Counted from the stretch's first letter, positions 6,998 through 16,997 are shown. The stretch is 64,000 bases of DNA from Oscillospiraceae bacterium (GCA_902796905.1 CADBQU010000004.1:44834-108833); one strand, 5' to 3'. Numbers and translations are program-made. The notes: generated by a model not told the origin, from the letters alone.

Positions 6998-8983
6998 TTA
7001 ATTGTTGGAGCTTGTATTTGATTTAGTAGGATAGTTGGTATAGGTATGTGATTTTAAAATTTTTCCGGTTTTACAGTCTACCGTAAACGAGGCATAATTG
7101 TCGTAAGAAGACGAGCCTTTTCCGTTTACTTTAACCAAAATAGTCATTCTTTTTTCTTTAGTGGTAAAGTTGAAAGAATATGATGCTCCGCTGCGCCATA
7201 AATCCAACTCTTCCGAAGTTTGGCTCTTTGTGCTTCCTCCGTTGGTCCACGCAGAAAGATTTCCGTATTGAGATACATAATCGTTGGGAAGCTCTACTTT
7301 TAATGTAAATTTATTGGTGGATTCTCCCGAACCTATAGAAAGCGTAACTGCCGTTCCTTTTCCCACCTGTTTTGTAGAACTTGAAGGCGACTGGCTTACT
7401 ACAAAACCTTTCATATTGGCTTCGCTTTCAACAGTAGTTGTATTCGCAACCAGTCCTGCCCTTTCTATAAGCTTAACGGCATCATCTTTACTTAAGCCCA
7501 CAACATTAGGTAAATCTACATATACCGTAGGTGCGCCTGTACTTACATAAATCGTTATTTTTGTACCTACATAAACGTTGGAATCTTTTGCCGGAGAAGT
7601 TTCAATAACCGTATTTGCCGCAACATTTTCATCCGGTCTTTCAACTACTTCATATTCTAAATTTTCGCTTTTTAGCATTGAAGTAGCTTTAGATAAATCA
7701 TAATTTGACAAATCCGGAACTTTTACGGTTTTTTGACCCATACTTACATAAGCTTTAATGGTTGTACCTTTTTTAATTTCTTTACCCGCCGTAGGCGATT
7801 GATCGTAAATTATACCGTATTCGGTGTTGGCGCTGTAGCCTTGTATTACTTCTATTTTGTAATCTTTGCTTTCGGCTATTTTATCGTACTGCTGGCCTAT
7901 TAAATTGGGGCAAGGAAAAGCCGAGCCGGAAGAACCGAATAAAAATTTCGCGGCAAAAATACCGAAAATAATTAAGAAAATACCAAAAACCGCAGCTACG
8001 CCCGTAAGTATGGGAATTACCGGGGATTTATCGTCCTTTCTGCCTACGTCTTCTTCATCTTCATCTTCTTCGTCTTCCCTATTCGGATCTACAAAATCAT
8101 CAATATATTTTGTGGGACTGTTATCTACAAAAACATTTTCTTCAAAAACCACATCCGGGTCTTTTTTAAATATTTCCAAATCCCTAAGCATTTCCGCTGC
8201 CGAAGCATATCTGGCGTTAGGGTCTTTTCTCATGGCGTGCATTGTAATTTGTTCTATTCCGCGCGGAATAGAAGAATTTATGGTGCTGGGCAATTTTGCT
8301 TCTGTTTGAAGCTGCATTATAGCAACCGAAACCGCACTTTCTGCCTCGAACGGCAAAACACCCGTTAGCATTTCGTAAAGCATTACTCCCACGGAATAAA
8401 TATCGGCTTTTTCGTTTGTAACATCTCCCTTTGCCTGTTCGGGGCTTATATAATGTACCGAGCCGATAGCCTTATCCGTAATGGTTTTGTATTCGTTTCT
8501 GGCAAATCTTGCAATGCCGAAATCCGTTACTTTAATGGTGCCGTCTTTTAAAACCATTATATTTTGAGGTTTTATATCTCTATGTACTATACCTTTATCG
8601 TGCGCATGCTGTAAACCTCTTAAAATTTGAATGGTAAAGTTTACGGCTTCTCTCCAAGGTAAACTTCCCTTGCGGTCAATATAAGTTTTTAAAGTAATGC
8701 CGTCAATATATTCCATAACAATATATTGAAATACCTCACCGAAGCTAACGTCAAAAACCTTAACTATATTAGGATGAGATAATACGGCAATGGCTTTGCT
8801 TTCGTTTTTAAATCTACGCAAAAACTCTTCATTAGCCGAATATTCTTCTTTTAATATTTTTATGGCTACTATTCTGTCTTCAACATTATCGTAGGCTTTA
8901 TAAACTACCGCCATACCGCCAATGCCTATAATTTCTTGTATTTCGTAACGTCCGTCTAATCTTTTACCAACAAATTTATCCAT
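6998..8983 (-). CDS. prkC: PASTA-domain serine/threonine protein kinase (PrkC/PknB type)
   Basis: Membrane kinase that senses peptidoglycan fragments. The start is the ATG at 8983, 5 bases after AGGTGG; the GTG three codons upstream is part of the ribosome site. It has 661 residues. Kinase domain at about 5-270: GIGGMAVVYKAY, AIKILK (Lys42), HRDIKPQN (Asp136), DFG (154) and an activation loop with several Thr/Ser. An acidic run near 305-317 precedes one membrane helix (about 322-350). Three PASTA repeats cover about 355-560. The last ~100 residues are a Ser/Thr-rich extension beyond the usual PASTA end and match nothing I know. The phosphatase gene precedes it. Confidence 0.94.
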   Translation of the reverse strand: MDKFVGKRLDGRYEIQEIIGIGGMAVVYKAYDNVEDRIVAIKILKEEYSANEEFLRRFKNESKAIAVLSHPNIVKVFDVSFGEVFQYIVMEYIDGITLKTYIDRKGSLPWREAVNFTIQILRGLQHAHDKGIVHRDIKPQNIMVLKDGTIKVTDFGIARFARNEYKTITDKAIGSVHYISPEQAKGDVTNEKADIYSVGVMLYEMLTGVLPFEAESAVSVAIMQLQTEAKLPSTINSSIPRGIEQITMHAMRKDPNARYASAAEMLRDLEIFKKDPDVVFEENVFVDNSPTKYIDDFVDPNREDEEDEDEEDVGRKDDKSPVIPILTGVAAVFGIFLIIFGIFAAKFLFGSSGSAFPCPNLIGQQYDKIAESKDYKIEVIQGYSANTEYGIIYDQSPTAGKEIKKGTTIKAYVSMGQKTVKVPDLSNYDLSKATSMLKSENLEYEVVERPDENVAANTVIETSPAKDSNVYVGTKITIYVSTGAPTVYVDLPNVVGLSKDDAVKLIERAGLVANTTTVESEANMKGFVVSQSPSSSTKQVGKGTAVTLSIGSGESTNKFTLKVELPNDYVSQYGNLSAWTNGGSTKSQTSEELDLWRSGASYSFNFTTKEKRMTILVKVNGKGSSSYDNYASFTVDCKTGKILKSHTYTNYPTKSNTSSNN

Positions 8984-9021
8984 ATTGTCCACCTTAAATT
9001 AAAATTAAACTTAAATTGAAA

Positions 9022-9750
9022 TTAAATTATAATTGTAACAACCGTTATATTATCGCCGCCGCCGGCCGCATTTGCCAAACCGATCAGTTCCGATAATGAG
9101 TTTTCGTTTTTGTTTTTATTTAAAATTTCGGCAATTTTGCTTTCTTCAACAAAATTCGTTAAACCGTCGGAACAAAGCAAAATCACATCATTTTTTTGTA
9201 AGCAAAGCTCGTTTAAATCTATTAAAATATTTTTGTCAACGCCTAAAGCTCTTGTAATTATATTTTTATTGGGATGACTTTTTGCCATTTCTTCGGTAAT
9301 TTGTCCGCTGTCTACCATTGTTTGAACCACCGAATGGTCAACGGTTAATCTATACAAATTTTTGTTTCTTAATAAATAAGCGCGGCTGTCTCCGGCATGA
9401 GCCAAATATAAATAATTATCATAAACTACTGCGGCTATAACCGTAGTGCCCATACCGTTTAAAGCAGAATCGTTTTGAGCCTCTTTAAAAATTGCGTCGT
9501 TTGCGTTTGTAACAGCGCTTTCAAGCAAATATCTAATGCTTGAGTTTTTCATATTAACGCTAAACGATTTTTTAAAAGAATCGGCAATAATTTCAACAGC
9601 TTTTTTTGAAGCTATTTCTCCGCCGTTTCTTCCTCCCATACCGTCGCAAACAACCGCAAAGCAAGAATTTTCCGAAAACTCACCCGTAATAAAGCTGTCT
9701 TCGTTAAATTCACGTTTCAGTCCTTTATCTGTTTTAGAAAAAATTTGCAT
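9022..9750 (-). CDS. PP2C-family protein phosphatase (Stp/PrpC)
   Basis: Removes phosphate from proteins phosphorylated by the adjacent PASTA kinase. The start is ATG 9750 (AAGGGGTG upstream), not the GTG inside that site. The 242-residue protein has all PPM motifs that bind the two metal ions: REFNEDSF, AVVCDGMGGRNGGE, HAGDSRAYLLR, LLCSDGLTNFV and GGGDNITVV. It lies 38 bases upstream of the kinase gene, the standard kinase/phosphatase pair of Firmicutes. The upstream gap to rlmN (9751-9883) is AT-rich with no clear signal. Confidence 0.93.
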   Translation of the reverse strand: MQIFSKTDKGLKREFNEDSFITGEFSENSCFAVVCDGMGGRNGGEIASKKAVEIIADSFKKSFSVNMKNSSIRYLLESAVTNANDAIFKEAQNDSALNGMGTTVIAAVVYDNYLYLAHAGDSRAYLLRNKNLYRLTVDHSVVQTMVDSGQITEEMAKSHPNKNIITRALGVDKNILIDLNELCLQKNDVILLCSDGLTNFVEESKIAEILNKNKNENSLSELIGLANAAGGGDNITVVTIII

Positions 9751-9883
9751 AAGAGTTATCACCCCTTATTTATTCCTTGTTTTGATTTTTCTTGTACTTT
9801 TTTGTTTTTATAAAAAATTTTTTTACTTCTTTTTATATTGTTTTTATTTTGAATTTTTATTAATTATTTATTTAATCATTTAA

Positions 9884-10909
9884 TTATTTATTTCTGTTTC
9901 TTAGCTGACCGCAGGAGGCGCTTATATCCGCACCTAAAGTTCGGCGTACCGTGGCATTCATACCTAAATCGGTTAAAGCTTTTTGAAAATTTAAAACTTT
10001 TTGCCTGTTTGGCGTTTTATAAGAATTTTCTTTTACGGGATTAGCCGGAATTAAATTAATGTGGCACATAAGTCCGTGCAATAACCTGCTTAGTTCTTTT
10101 GCGTTTTCTTTGCTGTCATTTACTCCGTCTATTATAGCATATTCAAACGATATTCGTCTATTGGTTTTATTAAAATATTTTTTGCATGCGTCTATAAGCT
10201 CTTCTACCGGGTATTTATGGTTTATTTTCATAGTTCTGTTTCTTATTTCGTTATTGGGTGCATGCAAACTAACCGAAAGCGTTATAGGAAAATTATATTC
10301 TGCCAACTCAAGTATTTTAGGCACTAATCCGCAGGTACTTACCGAAATATGTCTTAAGCCTATATTCAATCCGTTTTCATCCGATACCAGCTTTAAAAAT
10401 TTTACGGTATTTTCAAAATTATCCAACGGTTCTCCCATACCCATTAAAACTATATTGGATATTCTTATATTCAAATCTTTTTGCGCCGTAGTTATTTCCG
10501 AAAGCATTTCGGAAGCCGTTAAATTTCTTGTAAGTCCAAACAAGCCGGACGCACAAAAACTGCAGCCCATTCTGCAACCTACCTGTGTAGAAATACATAT
10601 AGAATAACCGTGAAGATATTTCATAACTACACATTCTATTAAATCGTTATCGTTTAACGAATATAAATATTTTACAGTACCGTCTATTTTTGATACAAAT
10701 TTTTTATTTATTTTAACATTTAAAATAACAAACTTTTCTTTTAATTTTTGTATTAAGCTTTTTGATATATCCGTCATTTCATCAAAGGATTCAACGCCTT
10801 TATGAAGCCATTTAAAAATTTGTTTGGCTTTAAATTTAGGTTCTCCCATTTTTGTAATATATTCTAAAAGCTCGTTTTGGCTTAAAGATTTAATATCTAT
10901 AAGTTCCAT
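9884..10909 (-). CDS. rlmN: 23S rRNA/tRNA adenine-C2 methyltransferase RlmN
   Basis: Radical-SAM enzyme that methylates C2 of adenine 2503 in 23S rRNA and of A37 in some tRNAs. It has 341 residues, the usual length. The cluster motif C-x3-C-x2-C is in GCRMGCSFCASG. GMGEPLDN, SVSLHAPN and the C-terminal catalytic Cys in ADISASCGQL are present. It is 16 bases downstream of rsmB in the long operon. An unrelated reading frame on the opposite strand at 10059 is a shadow. Confidence 0.96.
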   Translation of the reverse strand: MELIDIKSLSQNELLEYITKMGEPKFKAKQIFKWLHKGVESFDEMTDISKSLIQKLKEKFVILNVKINKKFVSKIDGTVKYLYSLNDNDLIECVVMKYLHGYSICISTQVGCRMGCSFCASGLFGLTRNLTASEMLSEITTAQKDLNIRISNIVLMGMGEPLDNFENTVKFLKLVSDENGLNIGLRHISVSTCGLVPKILELAEYNFPITLSVSLHAPNNEIRNRTMKINHKYPVEELIDACKKYFNKTNRRISFEYAIIDGVNDSKENAKELSRLLHGLMCHINLIPANPVKENSYKTPNRQKVLNFQKALTDLGMNATVRRTLGADISASCGQLRNRNK

Positions 10910-10924
10910 ATCTTTCCTTTTAAA

Positions 10925-12169
10925 TTACTTTTTATAAATCAATGCGGCAAAAAAACCGTCTCCGCCGTTTATTTTATTATAAAAAACTTTTTGTTCTTTT
11001 AAATAAAAATTTTTATTTTCGCTTAAAAATTCTTCTATTACTTCATTGTTTTCTTTTTTGTTTAATGTGCAGGTGGAATATAAAATTCTTCCGCCTTCTT
11101 TAACGTATTCGGAGCTTACTTTTAAAATATTCCTTTGTATTTTATAAAGCCCTTCAATTTCGTTTAAAGTTTTATATTTTATTTCCGGCTTTCTTCTTAC
11201 CGTACCTAATCCCGAACACGGAACATCACACAAAACCAAATCAAATTTACCTAAATCTTTATTGTATATTTCTCCGTTATTAACTAAAGTTTTTATATTT
11301 AAACCTAATTTTTCCGCGGTTTTTTTAATAAGTTCGGTTCTTTTAACATATATGTCGGCACTTAAAATTTCGGCTTTGTTTTTGCAAATTAAAGAGGTTA
11401 AAAACGATTTCCCGCCGGGTGCCGCACAAACGTCAAAAATGCGCTCGTTTTTTTTAGGATTTGCCAAATGTACGCACATTGCAGCCGAAATATCCTGTAC
11501 AAAATAATAACCGTTTAAAAACAGCTTTTCTTTAGAATTAAAGCTTTTTAATTCCAAAACATTTTCAACATCGGTATCCAAAAAAATATCGCTTGTTTTT
11601 AACAACTCTTCCTTTGTTGTTTTTAAAGTATTTACACTTACAAAAACAGGCGCTTTATTAAAAGAGTTAATAAAAAAATGTTCCGCTTCTTCTTTGCCTA
11701 TATAATCTTTAACCGTATTAAAAATATCTTCATTGCAAGAAAATTTAATGCTTTCGGGTTTGTTGTTTAAATATTTCAAATCGTAAAGAACGGCTTTTTT
11801 TACAACGGCGTTTACCATTCCGCTTAAATATTTATATTTACTTTTTTTAACTAAGTTTACCGCTTCGTTTACAACGGCAAAATGCGGAGTATTTAAATAT
11901 AAGCCTTCAAATACCGCCATTCTTAAAACATTTAAAACCAAAACCGGAAGTTTTTTTAACGGTTTGTTTAAAAATTTTTCTATAATATAATCTAAAGTTA
12001 TTTTTCTTTCAATAACACCGTAAAACAAAGTGGTTATAAAACTAACGGAATTGCTGTTTTTGCCGTTTTGAGTATTTATGTTATTTAAAACATTATTTAA
12101 AATAATTGTTGAATAACCGTTTTGTTCCTGTTTTATAAGCGCATTTAAAACAGCCTCTCGCTCGTTCAT
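10925..12169 (-). CDS. rsmB: 16S rRNA (cytosine-5) methyltransferase RsmB
   Basis: Methylates C967 (E. coli numbering) of 16S rRNA. The 414-residue protein has an N-terminal NusB-like RNA-binding domain (about 1-140) and a Rossmann methyltransferase domain with DVCAAPGGKS (SAM site), VPCSGLGTVRR (releasing Cys) and YSTCTLNKKENN (nucleophile Cys). It follows fmt after a gap of 189 bases (12170-12358) in which I see no gene, stem-loop or convincing promoter. The ribosome site AAGGAG lies 5 bases before ATG. Confidence 0.95.
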   Translation of the reverse strand: MNEREAVLNALIKQEQNGYSTIILNNVLNNINTQNGKNSNSVSFITTLFYGVIERKITLDYIIEKFLNKPLKKLPVLVLNVLRMAVFEGLYLNTPHFAVVNEAVNLVKKSKYKYLSGMVNAVVKKAVLYDLKYLNNKPESIKFSCNEDIFNTVKDYIGKEEAEHFFINSFNKAPVFVSVNTLKTTKEELLKTSDIFLDTDVENVLELKSFNSKEKLFLNGYYFVQDISAAMCVHLANPKKNERIFDVCAAPGGKSFLTSLICKNKAEILSADIYVKRTELIKKTAEKLGLNIKTLVNNGEIYNKDLGKFDLVLCDVPCSGLGTVRRKPEIKYKTLNEIEGLYKIQRNILKVSSEYVKEGGRILYSTCTLNKKENNEVIEEFLSENKNFYLKEQKVFYNKINGGDGFFAALIYKK

Positions 12170-12358
12170 TATAACTCCTTATATTATTTTCTTTTTGCCG
12201 TATATTCTGTATATTTTACGGTTTTATTTAATATCATAGTGTGCACAACTCAAACCTGCCGCGTTTTGACCGCCGCATTTCAAATTGCAATTTTGCGTTT
12301 ATTTTTGCAAGGCGTAACTAAAAAAATAAAAAGATTATACTATAAAAAATTTATTCTA

Positions 12359-13267
12359 TTATTCTATTATTCTTCCCTTTACGGCGTCGGACCCTGTCAT
12401 TTTTTTACTGCCTTCGGGACAAATCAGTTTAAGTTCCAGCGAAGAACCGTTTTTGCAGGCTACAAAAGGTTTGCCGTTATTAATAAATACGGTTCCGGGA
12501 ATATTATCGGTTTTGGGTCCTACCGAAGTTTCAAAAACTTTAATTCTGCGATTATTAAAAATAAAACTGCAGCAAGGCCAAGGATTAAACCCTCTTACTA
12601 AATTATTTAATTCTTCACTGCTTTTATTAATAAAATCGAGCTCTCCCATTTTTTTGTTTATTATAGGCGCATATACCTTACATTCTCCCTGTTTAACGGG
12701 GTTTAATTTGTTGTCCTTTAAATCGTTTATAGTTTCTGTTAAAAGCTTTGCCGATAATGCACTTAATTTATCGTGCAAAGTGCCTGCATTATCATTAGGG
12801 TCTATTGCAATTTTTTCCTGTTTTAAAATATCACCGGTGTCAAGACCTTCGTCCATTTGCATAGCGGTAATTCCCGTTTCTTTTTCTCCGCAAACAATAG
12901 ACCATTGTATAGGACTGGCACCCCTTAAATTAGGTAATATTGAGGCATGCATATTAATACAACCGTATTTAGGATATTCCAAAATGCTTTTGGGCAATAT
13001 TTTACCGTAAGCCACTACAACAATAAGCTCCGGATTCAACTCTTTTATAATATTTAACGCTTCTTCGTTTTTTAATGTGTTTGGTTGGTAAACCGGAATA
13101 TTGTTTTTTACGGCGCTTAATTTTACTTCACACGGAGTAATTACCTGTTTTCTGCCTACGGGTTTATCTTGATTACAAAATACACCCACAACGTTTTCTT
13201 TGCTGTTTATTAAAGCTTCTAAACACGGAACCGAAAATTCTGGAGTTCCCATAAAAACTATTCTCAT
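12359..13267 (-). CDS. fmt: methionyl-tRNA formyltransferase
   Basis: Formylates the methionine on initiator tRNA using 10-formyltetrahydrofolate. It has 302 residues: an N-terminal formyltransferase domain with VVAYGKILP, NMHASILPNLRGASPIQW (catalytic Asn/His) and MDEGLDTGDIL, and a C-terminal OB-fold domain for tRNA. The C-terminus (DAVKGRIIE) is a little shorter than in E. coli but the core is whole. It overlaps def by 4 bases, the usual def-fmt coupling. Confidence 0.95.
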   Translation of the reverse strand: MRIVFMGTPEFSVPCLEALINSKENVVGVFCNQDKPVGRKQVITPCEVKLSAVKNNIPVYQPNTLKNEEALNIIKELNPELIVVVAYGKILPKSILEYPKYGCINMHASILPNLRGASPIQWSIVCGEKETGITAMQMDEGLDTGDILKQEKIAIDPNDNAGTLHDKLSALSAKLLTETINDLKDNKLNPVKQGECKVYAPIINKKMGELDFINKSSEELNNLVRGFNPWPCCSFIFNNRRIKVFETSVGPKTDNIPGTVFINNGKPFVACKNGSSLELKLICPEGSKKMTGSDAVKGRIIE

Positions 13268-13716
13268 TGTTCCTTATATAACCTTTCTTTGTAAAGAATA
13301 CCGTTTAAGTGGTCTATTTCGTGGCAAAAAGCCCTTGCTTTTAAACCTTCGCCCGAAATCGTAAATGTTTTACCGTTTCTGTCCTGAGCCCTTACCGTTA
13401 CAAAAAAAGGACGTTCCGTTATACCGGTTTCTCCCGGAATGGATAAACATCCTTCAGGTTCGTGCTGAAGGCCCTTTTGTTCTATAATTACCGGATTAAC
13501 AAGCTCTATTACTCCGTCGTCGTCTCCTACGTCTATAATACATATCCTTTTAAGTAAACCTATTTGGGGAGCTGCAAGACCCGCACCTTGGGCGTCTGCT
13601 AAAGTATCTGCCATATCGTCTAAAATCATTTTAAGCTTATCGTCAAAATCCAGCACCGATCTGCAAACTTTTTTTAAAATGGGATCCCCTATTTTAACTA
13701 TATTTCTTAATGCCAT
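13264..13716 (-). CDS. def: peptide deformylase
   Basis: Removes the N-formyl group from new proteins. The 150-residue enzyme has the three metalloenzyme motifs: GAGLAAPQIG, EGCLSIPG (metal Cys) and HEIDHLNG (two metal His and catalytic Glu). Its 4-base overlap with fmt couples formylation and deformylation. It lies 34 bases downstream of priA. Confidence 0.96.
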   Translation of the reverse strand: MALRNIVKIGDPILKKVCRSVLDFDDKLKMILDDMADTLADAQGAGLAAPQIGLLKRICIIDVGDDDGVIELVNPVIIEQKGLQHEPEGCLSIPGETGITERPFFVTVRAQDRNGKTFTISGEGLKARAFCHEIDHLNGILYKERLYKEQ

Positions 13717-13750
13717 TTTATCTCCTTTTGTTTTGTAATAAGTAAAAATT

Positions 13751-16216
13751 TTACATTATATTTTCAGGATTAATATCTATAAACACAGCACATTTGCGCT
13801 CGTTATTGTAATATTCAAATAAAAATTCTTTTAGCATTTCCCTTAAATTTTTATTGTTTTTTGTTTTTAACAAAATCCTGTATCTGAATTTTTTACTTAC
13901 ATACGGAACGGTTGCCGCAGCCGGTCCCAATATTATAGCTTTTACATTGTGTCTTTCTATAAGCTGCGTTAAAATTTTTAAAGATTTTTTTGCCGCGTTT
14001 ATTGTTACATCTTTAACTTCGCTGACAAACCCCAAAAGAACAATATCGCAATAAGGCGGGTAAATTAAAAGCTTACGCATTTTAATTTCTTCGTTAAAAA
14101 ACATTTCATAATTTTGGTCTTTTGCCATTTTAATCACATTGCTGTTAGGGTTTAAAGTTTGTATAACGGCTTTTCCGGGTTTTTTGCCCCTACCCGAACG
14201 CCCTACAACCTGCGTTAAAAGCGAAAAAGAACGCTCATACGATTTATAATCATCAAACATAATTGTATTATCTGCCGAAAGTACGCCTACCAATGTTACC
14301 AACGGAAAATCCAATCCTTTCGCCACCATTTGCGTTCCTACCAAAATGTTATACTCTTTATTTGCAAAAGCGCTTAACTTTTCCTGAAAACTTTCTTTTG
14401 CGGCAGTGCTGTCTGCGTCTAATCTTAAAACTTTTGCTTCCTTAAATATAATTCCCAGCTCTTCGCAAGCCTTTTGCGTACCGAAACCGGAATATCTTAA
14501 AAGTTCATTCCCGCATTCAGGACATATTTTTGGATTGGCTTTGCTTGATCCGCAGTAATGGCACACTAAGCGGTTAATATCCGAATGATATGTCATAGAA
14601 ATACTACAATTATCACATTTAAAAACATATCCGCATTTAGGACACGAAAGATAGGTATTATGTCCCCTGCGGTTAAGTAAAATTATAGCTTGTTCGCCGT
14701 TTTCCAATACGCTTTGTATTTCCTCTATTAAATAATTACTGAAAATACCTTTGTTTCCCGATTTTGTTTCTTTGGTCATATCTACCGTAATTACTTCCGG
14801 CAATAAAGCATTGTTGTAACGATTTAAAATTTTAAAAAGCGAATATTTGCCGTTTAAAGCCATAGCGTAGCTTTCAAACGAAGGAGTTGCGGACCCCAAC
14901 AACAAAAGCGCATTATTTTTTGCACACCTGAACTTTGCCAGGTCTTTTGTATTAAATCTGGGAGCTTGCTCTGATTTATATGTATGCTCCTGTTCTTCGT
15001 CTATAATAATAATCCCTATATTTTCTATAGGCGCAAAAATTGCCGAGCGCGTACCTAAAACAACGCTTACCTCATTATTTTTGCAACGCCTGAATTCATC
15101 CATTTTTTGTCCGTTGGATAAAGCGCTGTGAAATACCGCCACCTTATCTCCGAATCTGCTTAAAAATAAATTCAAAGTTTGCGGAGTTAAAGAAATTTCG
15201 GGAACCATAAAAATTGCGGTTTTACCTTTTTTTAAAACTTCTTCTATAAGCTTTAAATATACACTGGTTTTTCCGCTTCCGGTAATTCCGTATAAAAGCG
15301 CCGCATTTGGTTTTTCGTTAAAAAGCAACGATTTAAGCCCGTTAAAGCATTTTTCCTGCTCTTTATTTAAATTGATTTTTTTATTGTCTTTTTTAAAATT
15401 TTTAAGAGCCGTTCTGTAATATTCTTTTTCAAAAATATTAACTAAACCGTATTTTTCCAAATTTTTAACGGTAGCAACCGAAACCCCCGAATAAAGCTCT
15501 ATCTCTTTAAACGACGACGTTCCGTTTTCGTTTAAAAATTCCAAAGCCTTTTTTTGATTTGCAGTAAGCTTTTTATCGGATTTTATATCTGTGGCTTTGG
15601 CAAATTTTAAAGTTGCCACATTTAATTTCGGTACGGCCACATAGCTTTTTTTAACCATACCGCTTTTTAAAAGCATATTGTAAAGTTCGCTGTTTTCTTT
15701 TAAATTAAGCTTAGTTAAAAAAAACCTCGTTTCTATTTCGTTGCCGTTTGATTTAAGCAAATTTAAAACTTCTGATTTAAAAGAACCGAAATCTTCCCCG
15801 GCATTTTCGTTTATCAAACAAAAACTTTCTTTTATATCTACTCCCATACCGTACGGTAAAATGCACTTTATCGCCTCAAAATAAGTACAAAAAGTACGCT
15901 CTTTTAAAAATTTTACCATTAAAAACATTTCTTCATTTAAAACGGGAGCATCGTCAATTACTTTTATTACGGTTTTTAATTTAATATTTTGATTGGTGTT
16001 TTGAATTTCTTTTTCTGTTTTTTCTGCATTACCGTTTTCATCGTAATTCAAACAGTCAAAAATCATTCCCAATTTAGGCGAATTATAATATCCAAAAGGA
16101 ACTATAACCCGACAACCCTGCAAATTTTGCCTTGCAAAGCTATCGGGCAATAAAAAGTCGTACTGTTTATCTATATTATAAATAACATTATCTACTACGA
16201 CTTTAACTTTTTTCAT
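13751..16216 (-). CDS. priA: primosomal replication restart helicase PriA
   Basis: DNA helicase that reloads the replisome at stalled forks. It has 821 residues: a 3'-end-binding domain at the N-terminus, a winged helix near 225-275, helicase motifs LLYGITGSGKTSVYLK (Walker A), DEEQEHTYK (Walker B) and LGSATPSFES, then a zinc region with CPKCGYVFKCDNC, CHYCG and CPECG, and QVVGRSGRG in helicase lobe 2. Its ATG shares one base with the rpoZ stop (TAATG), so translation is coupled. The rpoZ-priA-def-fmt order is common in Firmicutes. Confidence 0.96.
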   Translation of the reverse strand: MKKVKVVVDNVIYNIDKQYDFLLPDSFARQNLQGCRVIVPFGYYNSPKLGMIFDCLNYDENGNAEKTEKEIQNTNQNIKLKTVIKVIDDAPVLNEEMFLMVKFLKERTFCTYFEAIKCILPYGMGVDIKESFCLINENAGEDFGSFKSEVLNLLKSNGNEIETRFFLTKLNLKENSELYNMLLKSGMVKKSYVAVPKLNVATLKFAKATDIKSDKKLTANQKKALEFLNENGTSSFKEIELYSGVSVATVKNLEKYGLVNIFEKEYYRTALKNFKKDNKKINLNKEQEKCFNGLKSLLFNEKPNAALLYGITGSGKTSVYLKLIEEVLKKGKTAIFMVPEISLTPQTLNLFLSRFGDKVAVFHSALSNGQKMDEFRRCKNNEVSVVLGTRSAIFAPIENIGIIIIDEEQEHTYKSEQAPRFNTKDLAKFRCAKNNALLLLGSATPSFESYAMALNGKYSLFKILNRYNNALLPEVITVDMTKETKSGNKGIFSNYLIEEIQSVLENGEQAIILLNRRGHNTYLSCPKCGYVFKCDNCSISMTYHSDINRLVCHYCGSSKANPKICPECGNELLRYSGFGTQKACEELGIIFKEAKVLRLDADSTAAKESFQEKLSAFANKEYNILVGTQMVAKGLDFPLVTLVGVLSADNTIMFDDYKSYERSFSLLTQVVGRSGRGKKPGKAVIQTLNPNSNVIKMAKDQNYEMFFNEEIKMRKLLIYPPYCDIVLLGFVSEVKDVTINAAKKSLKILTQLIERHNVKAIILGPAAATVPYVSKKFRYRILLKTKNNKNLREMLKEFLFEYYNNERKCAVFIDINPENIM

Positions 16217-16395
16217 TATAAAGCTCTGTCCTCGGCAATTTTATCTATTGCCAAACTAACCGACTTTTCGTATATACTGTCGGTATCGTCTTCGTGTAAA
16301 ACAGCAATTTTTCTTGCTTCTTTTGCAACATCTAAAACCAATTTGTATCTGTTATCGCTGTTTTTGATTAATTTTCCTATAGCCGGATCTAACAT
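16216..16395 (-). CDS. rpoZ: RNA polymerase omega subunit
   Basis: A 59-residue protein, MLDPAIGKLI to AEDRAL, in the standard position between gmk and priA. It holds the conserved omega core: an N-terminal helix, then NRYKLVLDVAKEARKIA, which wraps the beta-prime C-terminus, and a C-terminal helix with KSVSLAIDKIAED. It is short for omega, as is common in clostridia. It overlaps the gmk stop by 7 bases and shares one base with the priA start. Confidence 0.9.
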   Translation of the reverse strand: MLDPAIGKLIKNSDNRYKLVLDVAKEARKIAVLHEDDTDSIYEKSVSLAIDKIAEDRAL

Positions 16396-16997
16396 GTTTT
16401 TTGCACCCTTTCAAGTAATTCTATTTGTCTTTCATACTTTAACCGATTACTTTTTATAATCGAATTTAAATCATTAACGGCTTTTTTTAAATCGTCATTA
16501 CAAATTATATAATCAAATTCATTTGCACGGCTTATTTCGTCAAAAGCCTTATTTAAGCGTTTTTCTATCTGTTCTTCCGTTTCGGTTCCTCTGCCGATTA
16601 AACGCTCTTTAAGCGTTTTTAAAGAAGGTGGAACTATAAAAACGGAAATAGCGTCCGGAAAAGATTTTCTTATATTACCTGCTCCGTTAACGTCAATTTC
16701 AACTATCATATCAATTCCGTTGTTTATTGCGTTTAAAACCGGCGTTTTCGGCGTTCCGTAATAATTTCCCAAATATTCGTTATATTCTAAAAATTCATTT
16801 TTATTTAAAAGATTTAAAAATTCTTCTTTTGATACATGATGGTATTTTGAGTCTTGTGTTTCATCTTTTCTCATCGGTCTTGAAACCGTAGACATTGAAA
16901 GTTTAATGTCTTTATTATCTTTTAAAAATTCATTTAATATTGTGTCTTTACCCGAACCGGACGGACCGGATAAAATAAACAATCTGCCTTTATTCAT
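16389..16997 (-). CDS. gmk: guanylate kinase
   Basis: Phosphorylates GMP to GDP. The 202-residue protein has the P-loop LSGPSGSGKDTI at residues 8-19, the GMP-binding SRPMRKDE and YHHVSKEEF segments, and the lid with RLIGRGTETEEQIEKRL. It overlaps remA by 8 bases and rpoZ by 7 bases, so yicC-remA-gmk-rpoZ is one coupled block, as in many Firmicutes. Confidence 0.96.
   Translation of the reverse strand: MNKGRLFILSGPSGSGKDTILNEFLKDNKDIKLSMSTVSRPMRKDETQDSKYHHVSKEEFLNLLNKNEFLEYNEYLGNYYGTPKTPVLNAINNGIDMIVEIDVNGAGNIRKSFPDAISVFIVPPSLKTLKERLIGRGTETEEQIEKRLNKAFDEISRANEFDYIICNDDLKKAVNDLNSIIKSNRLKYERQIELLERVQKTC

Noticed and set aside
7866..8309. Plus-strand reading frame with a Ser run inside the PASTA kinase gene
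   Set aside because: The Ser run is the antisense of the acidic GAA/GAT codon stretch in the kinase; it is a shadow.
9022..9762. GTG at 9762 as the phosphatase start
   Set aside because: That GTG is part of the ribosome site AAGGGGTG; the ATG at 9750 is correctly spaced. The same reasoning moved the kinase start to 8983.
12239..12601. Plus-strand reading frame between rsmB and fmt
   Set aside because: It overlaps the fmt coding region, has no ribosome site, and its translation has no domain; it is a shadow of fmt.
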